A DNA stretch of 6,514 bases from Spirochaetota bacterium (GTDB taxonomy: Bacteria > Spirochaetota > UBA4802 > UBA5550): positions 1 through 6,514 of the forward strand of contig JAKJGD010000126.1 of the NCBI GenBank assembly GCA_022704585.1. The letters are read 5' to 3'. A model generated the notes under the pieces. The model was not told where the DNA came from, ran no database searches, and saw nothing but the letters and a program-made list of their open reading frames with translations. Position 1 is the first letter of the stretch; each line of letters begins with the position of its first letter. A program made the translations under genes and the position numbers. Positions 1-6,300 of this stretch are shown here, one piece after another.

Positions 1-499
1 TGGCCCTCGCCAGGGTCGAATCGGAAGCAGTGAACCCATCAGGTGTGTCCGGTATACCATTATCATCTACATCCGGATAGGCCGGGAAGGTCGGCGTGGC
101 GGTGTTGCAGATATCCAGCGTGATGTCGGAGGCGCTCGCAGCCCCGTTGTATTCGATACCATTGAAGGTCAGCTTGATCGTCCAGGACCCGAACTTGACG
201 CGCGTTATCTTCATAAACAGCCGTGAATCGACCGTATCGTCGTCCTTGATGGCGACCCCTTCTACCGGGTAGTTGTTGACGACCCACAACGCGTATACCG
301 CCAGGCATTCTTCGCCGGAACAGTTGCCGTATCCCACCAGGGTCCCGTCCGTCAGGGTATATGCTTTTTCCGTGAGTATGCCCTTGGGCCGGAATTCGCC
401 CGGCGACAGGTAACCCGGTATGATGGAATCCTCGTCTTCTTTACCGCAGCCGGCAATCGCGAGAATGAACATGAGCGCCACAAGCTTTAAAACTTTCAT
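1..499 (-). CDS. Putative lipoprotein with a calcium-binding-type motif, partial (3' end outside window)
   Basis: The minus-strand frame is open from ATG at 499 to the left edge, giving 166 visible residues without a stop. The N-terminus MKVLKLVALMFILAIAGC is a classic lipoprotein signal: two lysines, a hydrophobic core and lipobox AIAGC with Cys18 as the lipidation site, followed by the acidic GKEDED. A Shine-Dalgarno AGGGG lies 8 bases upstream of the ATG, which supports this start. The mature part has a CSGEEC pair (Cys60 and Cys65) that could form a disulfide, a beta-rich middle, and near the edge DVDDNGIPD (143-151). This matches the D-x-D-x(2)-G-x(2)-D pattern of thrombospondin type 3-like calcium-binding repeats, so more repeats may follow outside the window. 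The protein is probably anchored in the inner or outer membrane and faces the periplasm or the surface. I do not recognise the family and infer no specific function. It may have its own promoter in the 147-base gap upstream. Confidence 0.85.
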   Translation of the reverse strand, partial: MKVLKLVALMFILAIAGCGKEDEDSIIPGYLSPGEFRPKGILTEKAYTLTDGTLVGYGNCSGEECLAVYALWVVNNYPVEGVAIKDDDTVDSRLFMKITRVKFGSWTIKLTFNGIEYNGAASASDITLDICNTATPTFPAYPDVDDNGIPDTPDGFTASDSTLARA

Positions 500-526
500 C
501 AGGAAAACCCCTGGTATGGATATCTA

Positions 527-557
527 TTTGAACGCGAGATCGCGATAATGTTTCAAA
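527..557. repeat. Nested inverted repeats in the leader of the lipoprotein gene
   Basis: An inner dyad has arms CGCGA (533-537) and TCGCG (540-544) around two bases. It lies inside an outer pair, TTTGAA (527-532) and TTCAAA (552-557). The inner dyad is off-centre by about seven bases, so this is not one continuous hairpin. It lies about 30 to 60 bases upstream of the start codon at 499, where an operator could sit, but short dyads of this kind also occur by chance. Confidence 0.3.
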
Positions 558-584
558 AATACTATTGCCTGACGACGGGCAGGC
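555..584 (-). terminator. Weak candidate terminator after the TolB-like gene
   Basis: On the minus strand a 5-bp stem (GCCTG/CAGGC, plus-strand arms 567-571 and 580-584) with an 8-base loop is followed by a short T tract (555-559). The stem is short and the T tract starts about seven bases after it, so this is at best a weak or leaky terminator. It would separate the exported TolB-like gene from the following lipoprotein gene. Confidence 0.2.
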
Positions 585-597
585 CGCTTACGTGCCA

Positions 598-626
598 TAT
601 GTACGACCGGGTTTCTTATTTGTCAA
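598..626 (-). promoter_or_regulatory. Candidate sigma-70-type promoter for the lipoprotein gene
   Basis: A perfect -35 hexamer TTGACA (plus-strand 621-626) stands 17 bases from TACATA (598-603), which is a poor -10 match lacking the final T. The site is about 100 bases upstream of the ATG at 499 and just after the stop of the previous gene. The good -35 and the spacing argue for it; the weak -10 argues against it. Confidence 0.25.
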
Positions 627-646
627 CCACCAATAGCGCCCGGAGG

Positions 647-1675
647 CTATTTCCGGGTCAACTCGGTGCTCATGCGGGCAAGTATGGCGGAGCATATACC
701 GGGCAGGCCGCCCCCTATATTCGACTGCATCCATATGAGGTCGTTGTTTTTAATGTCAAGACAGCGCACCCATGCCCTGGTCCTGGAGGCGTTGAAGCCG
801 ATGACCAGCAGCATGTCAATGCCGTGCCGGGCGACGAGCCTGTTCAGCACCGCGCTCCTGGTGCCCAGGTATCCGGTGTCGTATATCCGGTAGGCTTCCC
901 TGGTGTAGCCTATCTCCTCGTAATACCGCTCTCCGGTCCAGGTGCCGTGCAGGAACCGCACCGCCTCCGGGTTCGAGACCCTCCGGTACGAGGTTTCCGT
1001 CGCCTCAATGGTTTTGAATCTTTCGATCATGTCCGCGGTCAGGCTGTTGCCGAGGTAATTGGCCTGCATACTCGCGACGCCGTACCCCGCGTTCAGGAAC
1101 GAGCAGAAGAGGTAGTTGAGGTCCGCTCCCTCAAGGTCGGTCAGTATGCCGAGCTTCGATCCCCGGGGGATGATCCTTGAAAGATAGAAATTGTTTTTGC
1201 CCATGAAATCCATCATTATCAGCGTAATCCGGTCCACGAGCCTGAAAATCTCTTTCTCCATGGCGCCGACGTTCGAAAAGGTGAATATCCTGTTGAGGCC
1301 CCTCCCGTACAGGTTCAGCTCGATCCTGATGCGGTCGTTCGGAAGTATGTCGAATTCCCCGTAGATGAAATAATCGGCGGAGATCCTCTCCGTCAGTTCC
1401 ATCAGTTCGTGGGGCTTGTACCGTTTCTGCAGAGAGAGGCCGTCCTTCCCGAGCTCCTTGTCGATCTGGGCCGGCTTGATAATGGATACGTAGAAAATAT
1501 TGCGCAGCGCGTTGGCGAACGAGTTGGGGAACAGCGTTTCGAGGTAATCGTAGTTCGCGTCGCTTGATTTATTGACGAGGTAACCGAACGCCATGCTCGG
1601 CGCCGCTTCGGCCCGTGCCGCAAGCACGCCGATAACGAGAAGCAGCGTCGCGACCGGTAGGCAGGCCCGCTTCAT
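647..1675 (-). CDS. Exported protein with TolB-N/CsgG/FlgO-like domain and a second domain shared with its upstream neighbour
   Basis: This gene encodes 342 residues. The start at 1675 is chosen because its ATG overlaps the TGA of the upstream gene as ATGA, and because a typical Sec signal peptide follows (MKR, hydrophobic 6-20, AEAA near 22-25, no lipobox Cys). A longer in-frame start at 1753 would add 26 arginine-rich residues antisense-like in composition and bury the signal. Residues about 28-155 read like the TolB N-terminal/CsgG/FlgO family: a start like F-x-x-N-x-S-x(3)-Y-D-Y-L (30-45), then SADYFIYGEFD (99-109), an R-I-R-I-E-L strand and an amphipathic helix ending in VDRITLIMM. Residues about 172-342 form a second domain resembling the 185-residue lipoprotein encoded just upstream, including WVRCLDIKNNDLIW (302-315) and GGG (321-323). 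Such proteins often belong to periplasmic or outer-membrane assemblies, but no substrate or partner is evident here. The likely partner is the coupled lipoprotein; this is inference. Confidence 0.85.
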   Translation of the reverse strand: MKRACLPVATLLLVIGVLAARAEAAPSMAFGYLVNKSSDANYDYLETLFPNSFANALRNIFYVSIIKPAQIDKELGKDGLSLQKRYKPHELMELTERISADYFIYGEFDILPNDRIRIELNLYGRGLNRIFTFSNVGAMEKEIFRLVDRITLIMMDFMGKNNFYLSRIIPRGSKLGILTDLEGADLNYLFCSFLNAGYGVASMQANYLGNSLTADMIERFKTIEATETSYRRVSNPEAVRFLHGTWTGERYYEEIGYTREAYRIYDTGYLGTRSAVLNRLVARHGIDMLLVIGFNASRTRAWVRCLDIKNNDLIWMQSNIGGGLPGICSAILARMSTELTRK

Positions 1676-2229
1676 CGCTTTCCGGTCATGCTGTCGATCA
1701 TGCGGTCGACGATCTGCTCGGCACCGCCGCCGATGCCGAAGTTCTCGATCCACATGATGTCATTGGTCCTGAGGTCGATTGCCCGTCCCCAGGCGCCGCC
1801 GACCCCCGTCACTTCCAGGAGTATGAGGTACTGCACGTTCCATTTGTTTCTCAGGTCCGCCAGCACCTCGGCCTTGTTGGCCTCGTAGTTGTAATAGTGC
1901 ATTTTAAACAGGTTGTTGTAGGTCTTCTCAAGCGAGAGAAAGTTTTCGTCCTGGCCGATGTAGGAGACCTTCTTGAAGTCGCGGATGTCGAACACGTCGT
2001 TGATCGAGTAGAAGTCCGACGCGTTGACTGCCTTCACCGCGAAGCCCCGCTGCAAGAACCGCGCCATGATTACGTTTTTAACCTTGTTCGGCGCGTCAAC
2101 GATGACGGCAACGGCTGAATTGGCGGGTATCGGTCGCGCCAGGTACTTCACCGGTCCGGCCGTGCCGCACGAGGTGGCGATTAACAGCGCGGAACAGAAG
2201 ATGATCGTCGTTGTCGTTATTGTTCGCAT
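1672..2229 (-). CDS. Lipoprotein, first gene of a translationally coupled pair
   Basis: This gene encodes 185 residues, with ATG at 2229 supported by a strong Shine-Dalgarno (GAGGAG, 7 bases upstream). The N-terminus is a signal peptide with a threonine-rich start, hydrophobic residues 9-18 and a lipobox-like IATSC, giving Cys21 as the lipidation site. Ala at -3 is less usual but tolerated, notably in spirochaetes. The mature domain begins with a beta strand AVAVIVD (39-45), then a helix and FLQRGFAV (58-65). It ends with a strand YLILLEVTG (134-142), WGRAIDLRTNDIMW (147-160), GIGGG (165-169) and an amphipathic helix. The same pattern recurs in the second half of the downstream protein, so the two are related and probably act together. 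The D-x(3)-N-D-x(2)-W strand recalls the closing strands of GNA1162/LpoB/CsgG-type periplasmic proteins, but I cannot assign a family. Its TGA overlaps the next ATG, pointing to coupled translation. Export and lipidation are well supported; function is unknown. Confidence 0.87.
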   Translation of the reverse strand: MRTITTTTIIFCSALLIATSCGTAGPVKYLARPIPANSAVAVIVDAPNKVKNVIMARFLQRGFAVKAVNASDFYSINDVFDIRDFKKVSYIGQDENFLSLEKTYNNLFKMHYYNYEANKAEVLADLRNKWNVQYLILLEVTGVGGAWGRAIDLRTNDIMWIENFGIGGGAEQIVDRMIDSMTGKR

Positions 2230-2307
2230 GGATATGCTCCTCGGTGATCGTTAAGGCCGCAGGGCCCTTTAGTCTGCATGAAATACACTGCCCGTCTACG
2301 CATAGCA

Positions 2308-2425
2308 TGTCATTGCGAGGAGCCCTCGTTTTTTTCGAGGGCGACGAAGCATGCCTCGACTCCGCTCGGCAACCGTTTGGTCCCTGAGCGAGGTCGAAGG
2401 GCGCTTCGCCGCGCTCGCGATGACA
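2308..2425. repeat. MITE-like / palindromic interspersed repeat with terminal inverted repeats
   Basis: The ends TGTCATTGCGAG (2308-2319) and CTCGCGATGACA (2414-2425) are inverted copies matching at 11 of 12 bases. Inside are a perfect hairpin CCCTCG-T7-CGAGGG (2323-2341), an imperfect inverted pair (about 2353-2369 with 2383-2399, of the CTCGACTCCGCTCGG / CTGAGCGAGGTCGAAG type) and a small GGCG-CTT-CGCC hairpin (2400-2410). Repeats starting GTCATTGCGAGGAG and ending CTCGCGATGACA are familiar as non-autonomous dispersed elements in many environmental bacteria, and are often mis-annotated as proteins containing HCEE-like strings. No transposase is present, and I see no clear target-site duplication. 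It sits in the gap between two operons, probably within the transcribed leader of the lipoprotein pair. Confidence 0.75.
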
Positions 2426-2486
2426 ACGTAACCCGGGTCTGTCTGGACCGCTCCGATCCTCTGCAGAGACTTGCTCTCATCGTTGT

Positions 2487-2524
2487 AAGATTGCCGTATT
2501 CACCGATAATGTCAATAAAAAAAA
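2487..2524 (-). promoter_or_regulatory. Candidate promoter of the lipoprotein/TolB-like operon
   Basis: On the minus strand a T8 tract (2517-2524) precedes a perfect TTGACA (2510-2515). A 17-base spacer and AATCTT (2487-2492) follow; AATCTT is a weak -10 that keeps A at position 2 and T at position 6. The T-rich stretch directly upstream is where an UP-type element would lie. It is just downstream of the previous unit's terminators and about 260 bases upstream of the first start codon (2229), so a long leader including the repeat would be transcribed. Confidence 0.35.
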
Positions 2525-2540
2525 GCGGGGCGAGGCACTC

Positions 2541-2565
2541 AAAAAATCGTCCGGGAGATTCCCGG
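2541..2565 (-). terminator. Second, backup intrinsic terminator
   Basis: A perfect 6-bp stem (CCGGGA/TCCCGG, plus-strand 2551-2556 and 2560-2565) with a 3-base loop is followed on the minus strand by four bases and then T6 (2541-2546). It comes directly after the main terminator of the same transcript. The 4-base gap before the T tract makes it weaker than the first. Confidence 0.5.
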
Positions 2566-2568
2566 CGT

Positions 2569-2597
2569 AAAAAAGGCCCCGCTTCAGCGGGGCCTTT
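2569..2597 (-). terminator. Strong intrinsic terminator of the mfd/SurA-like unit
   Basis: A perfect GC-rich 8-bp stem (plus-strand GGCCCCGC 2575-2582 and GCGGGGCC 2587-2594) has a tetraloop. On the minus strand it is followed at once by T6 (2569-2574), and the flanking A/T bases can extend the stem by three pairs. It lies 26 bases after the TAG at 2624. For plus-strand transcription the trailing T run is only TTT, so it works mainly for the minus strand. Confidence 0.9.
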
Positions 2598-2623
2598 CAG
2601 ATGTCATTGCGGGTGTCGGAACG

Positions 2624-3292
2624 CTATTTTTTCGGTTCCGCGGCTGCCGGCGACTTGGTTTCCCCGGACTTTTTCTCTTTTTCGATTTTCTCCATGTATT
2701 TCTTGAAGCCTTCCTTGTTAACCTTGATCTCGCCGAGGAGGTCTATGATGAACGCGTTCGACTTCAGCTCAAGCTTCTCGGAGAATATCTGCTGACGGAT
2801 GCGGCCCTCCATCTCCTCGTTCATGGGCATGCCTTTCAGCTGGTCCTTGTTCCTGTTCCAGAACTCGTTCATCTCCTGGTCGGTGACCTGGATGTCGTCC
2901 TTTAATTTCTGGAGCAGGTAGTACGAAGACACGAACTGGATCTTCGACAGCTCTTCAATTGTCTTCAGGTCTTCCCTGTTGATGGAATCGTCCTGGAACG
3001 CCTTGATGTACAGGAGCTTCCTGCTGACCAGGAATTCCATGAATTTTCTCTTGTTCAGAATGTTGAGCGTGGGATGGTTCTCGATTTCCGGGTTAGCCGC
3101 GGCCTTGTCAACGTCCTTCTTGTCCATGTTCAGCATCATCTTGGCGAACATGTAATAGTAATTGTTGAATTGGTTAATGCTTATTTTCTCGTCATCGATC
3201 TTGACCGCGAGCTCATCGCCATCTTTTTTACATGTGGTCGTCATCGTTACGGCGAGGATTAATAGAATGATCGCCCATTTGGTCCTTTTCAT
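2624..3292 (-). CDS. SurA/PrsA-type N-terminal chaperone-like exported protein without PPIase domain, probable lipoprotein
   Basis: This gene encodes 222 residues; ATG at 3292 has AAGGA 8 bases upstream. Residues 1-20 are a signal with a basic start and hydrophobic 7-16. They end in TTTC with Cys21 followed by KKDGDE, as in lipoproteins, but Thr at -1 is atypical, so lipidation is likely rather than certain. Residues 27-42 (ELAVKIDDEKISINQF) match the opening of SurA_N/PrsA domains (A-x-V-n-g-e-x-I-t-x-x-e-F). They are followed by helices including FMEFLVSRKLLYIKAFQDD (84-102) and IQVTDQEMNEFWNRNKDQL (134-152), the usual link to the parvulin domain. Instead of a roughly 90-residue parvulin PPIase, about 55 helical residues and a lysine-rich, low-complexity tail (SGETKSPAAAEPKK) follow. 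The protein would therefore be a periplasmic holdase-like chaperone rather than an isomerase; this is inferred from architecture. It lies 90 bases after mfd without a terminator between them, so the two are probably co-transcribed. A strong terminator follows the stop. Confidence 0.88.
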   Translation of the reverse strand: MKRTKWAIILLILAVTMTTTCKKDGDELAVKIDDEKISINQFNNYYYMFAKMMLNMDKKDVDKAAANPEIENHPTLNILNKRKFMEFLVSRKLLYIKAFQDDSINREDLKTIEELSKIQFVSSYYLLQKLKDDIQVTDQEMNEFWNRNKDQLKGMPMNEEMEGRIRQQIFSEKLELKSNAFIIDLLGEIKVNKEGFKKYMEKIEKEKKSGETKSPAAAEPKK

Positions 3293-3352
3293 ATACCCAG
3301 TCCTTGTTTTGATTAAATTGCTGTCGCGTGAGGCGCGAAACGCCGTGCGGCA

Positions 3353-3374
3353 TTCTGCATTACTGAAGGCAGAA
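3353..3374. repeat. Short inverted repeat between mfd and the SurA-like gene
   Basis: Arms TTCTGC (3353-3358) and GCAGAA (3369-3374) flank a 10-base loop just after the mfd stop. No T tract follows on the minus strand, so it does not look like an intrinsic terminator. It could be an RNA hairpin in a shared transcript, or chance. Confidence 0.3.
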
Positions 3375-3382
3375 CATACCGG

Positions 3383-6300
3383 TTAGAGCATTTGTTGCAA
3401 CAATTTTTTGAGTGCGGGGACCTTTTTTTCCGTTTTCATCGATTCCGGCACGAAAATCAGCGTCTCCCGGTCCACGGGGTCCGGGGTCAGGCGCCGGTCG
3501 GATGACATCAGGGCGACGACCTTTTTCACGTCGACGCGAGAGCTGCCCGATATCCTTATGCGGATCGATTTCGAGTCCTCGAGTATCTCGTCGATGGCCG
3601 CGAGAGAGGCGATCGCCCGGATCCTCTCAATCTCGATCAGTATCTCAACCTCGGCGGGGTAGGGGCCGAACCGGTCCACGAGCTCCTTCTCGACCCGGTC
3701 GACCTCCTCGATCGAATCGCACGACTCGAACCGCTTGTAAAACTCGATTTTCTGCTTCTCGTCGCCGATGTATTCGTCCGGGATGTAGAAGTCGGTTTTC
3801 AGGAAGAGCGGCGTGCGGAAAAGCGATGCGACCGGCTCGCCCTTGATCTGCCGTATCGCATCGTCGAGCATCTGGAGGTACAGCTCGAAGCCCACGTCGA
3901 ATATGTTGCCGGACTGCTGGAGGCCCAGGATATTGCCGGCGCCCCGTATTTCCAGGTCCTTCATGGCTATCTTGAAGCCGCTGCCCAGGTCCGAGTATTC
4001 CGCGATGACCCGCAGCCGCTTCATGGCCTCTTCCGTCAGGGGCCGGTGCTTCGGGTAGAAGAGGTACGCGTAGGCCTTCCGCATGGAGCGGCCGACCCGG
4101 CCCTTGAGCTGGTAGAGCTGCGAGAGGCCGAAGGCGTCCGCGCGGTTGATGACGATGGTGTTCACGTTCGGCATGTCCAGGCCCGACTCGATGATCGAGG
4201 TGCTGACCAGTATGTCGTACTTCCGGTTCAGGAAGTCGATCATCACGTCCTCAAGCTCGTGCTCGTTCATCTGGCCGTGCGCCACGGCGCAGGTGGCCTC
4301 GGGCACGAGCTCTTTGAGGAAGACGGCGTGCGCCTCGATCGTCTGGACGCGGTTGTGCACGTAGAAGACCTGGCCGCCGCGCTCGATCTCGGTGACAATG
4401 GCCATACGCAGAATATCGGGGTTCTCCTCCATCACGTAGGTCTCGATCGACTGCCGGTTCTCCGGCGGCGTCATGATGATCGAGAGGTCCCGTATGCCGG
4501 CCATCGCCATGTGGAGGGTGCGGGGGATCGGCGTGGCGGAGAGGGTCATGACGTCGACCAGCGTCCGGAATTTTTTCAGCTGTTCCTTGTGGCGCACGCC
4601 GAAGCGCTGCTCCTCGTCGATGATGAGGAGCCCCAGGTTCTTGATCGTGATCTCCTTCGCCAGGAGGGCGTGCGTGCCGATGATGATGTCGATCTTTCCC
4701 TCCGAGAGGCTTTTCTTGATCCTGTGTACCTCGCCCGGCGTCCTGAAACGGGATATCATGTCGATCTCGATAGGGTAGCTGGCGAAGCGCTTCTTGAAGG
4801 TGGAGAAATGCTGCATCGCGAGGACGGTCGTGGGCACGAGCACGGCGACCTGCCTGCCCGCCATGACCGACTTGAAGGATGCCCGGATCGCCACCTCGGT
4901 CTTGCCGAAGCCCACGTCGCCGCAGATGAGCCGGTCCATGGGGCGGGGGCTCTCCATGTCGTCCTTCACGTCCTCGATCGCGGTGATCTGGTCCGGGGTT
5001 TCCTCGAACTCGAACAGGGACTCGAACTCCTCCTGCCAGAGCGTGTCCGGCGGGAACTGGTAGCCCTTGAGGGCGCGCCGGGCGGAGTAGATCTTGATGA
5101 GCTCGGCGGCGATCTCCTCGACGGACTGGCGGACCTTCTCCTTGATCCTGTTCCACGCGGACTTTCTCCCCAGGTGGTCGATGCGCGGGTGCTTGCCCTC
5201 GATGCCGATATATTTCTGCACCATGGTGATCTGGTCCAGCGAAACGTAGAGCCTGTCGCCGTCCGCGTATTCAAGCTGGAGGAAGTCGCGTTCCACGCCG
5301 CCCGCGGCCATCCGCTCGATCTTCTGAAATATGCCGATGCCGTGGTTGATATGCACCACGTAGTCGCCGGGCTTCAGGTCAAGGAAGGAGTCTATGGGAC
5401 GCGATGTCTTCCTTTTGAACTCGCGCTTCTTGCGGTAGCTCTTCCCGAATATCTCGTGGTCGGAAAGGATGAGCGTTTTACAGGAGCCGATCTCCACCCC
5501 CTGAGAAAGAGGGGAGAGGAGTATGTTCACCGGCGTATCGGTGTACTGCTCGAAGTTCGTGTCAGGCCTGAACTCGCCAAGAAGGTCGGAGAGGCGGCGC
5601 GCCTGGCCCTCGAACCCGGTCGTTACCACCACCTTCCACCCGTCGGCGGTCCGGGACGCGATCTCCTCGCGCACCTGCTTGATCCTGCCGTGGTAGTTGG
5701 GGATGCTCTTCAGGTCCCACTTGAGCGAGTCCCGCGACGACGTGAAGGCCTGCAGGCTTATCGCCCGGCGCCGCGCGGCGTCAAGCGCGCCCGGGTCGAG
5801 GAGCTCCGCGGGAGGGAGGCAGAGGGTGGCGTTGCGCTTCCTCTCGTACAGCTCGTTGAAGTTTTTCTCGAGCTGGCCCCTGCGCGCGTCCAGCTCGGCC
5901 GGCTCCAGGAGGATGATGCGCGCTCCCTCGTGGATGTAGGAGAGCAGGGTGGTGCTCCCCGTGGCCAGGGGGAAGAGGTCCTCGATGCCGATCGGGTCGG
6001 TGAGGGACCCGGCCTTCACCTGCTCGATGATGAGCTCCGGGAGGTCCATGCCGGCGGCATGCGCCTCGCCGAGGGCCCGGAGTACCGCCTCGCGCTCCTT
6101 CCCGAACAGCACGAGCTCCCTGCGGGGATAGATCGTGACCGAGGGCAGCGCGGTCCCGGATATCTGTGTGTTGATGTCGAACTCCCTGATCGATTCGAGA
6201 GTGTCGCCGAAAAAGTCGAGGCGCAGCGGGCTCTCGTGCGAGGGAGGGAAGATGTCGATGATGCCTCCCTTCACCGCGAAATGGCCGAACGAGTCGACCC

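Larger units (their letters stand above)
2230..2623. other. 394-base intergenic region between two operons
   Basis: No convincing gene lies here. From right to left it carries the terminators of the mfd unit (2541-2597), a T8 tract and TTGACA promoter candidate (2487-2524), about 60 bases without recognisable structure (2426-2486), the MITE-like element (2308-2425), and about 80 bases of leader (2230-2307). The leader ends in the strong ribosome binding site of the lipoprotein gene. A plus-strand frame crossing it (2278-2706) is a translation of the repeat and runs into the terminator and the antisense of the next gene. Confidence 0.8.

Noticed and set aside
63..308. Minus-strand 81-residue frame
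   Set aside because: It is out of frame within the partial lipoprotein gene, which has a lipobox, a good ribosome binding site and an open frame over the whole stretch.
548..1180. Plus-strand 210-residue frame
   Set aside because: It is antisense to the TolB-like gene, has no ribosome binding site, and its composition fits a shadow frame.
1676..1753. N-terminal extension of the TolB-like protein to an ATG at 1753
   Set aside because: It adds an Arg/His-rich stretch that overlaps the upstream gene, hides a good signal peptide, and ignores the ATGA overlap start at 1675.
2323..2341. CCCTCG-T7-CGAGGG hairpin as a terminator
   Set aside because: The T tract is in the loop, not after the stem, and the hairpin is part of the repeat element.
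2278..2706. Plus-strand 142-residue reading frame with a CHCEE-like string
   Set aside because: It is a translation of the MITE-like repeat continuing through the terminator and into the antisense of the SurA-like gene. This is a known kind of spurious prediction.
4251..5156. Minus-strand 301-residue frame inside mfd
   Set aside because: It is an alternative-frame shadow of the helicase domains, rich in Arg, Gly and His as expected from high GC. The mfd frame is intact with all motifs.
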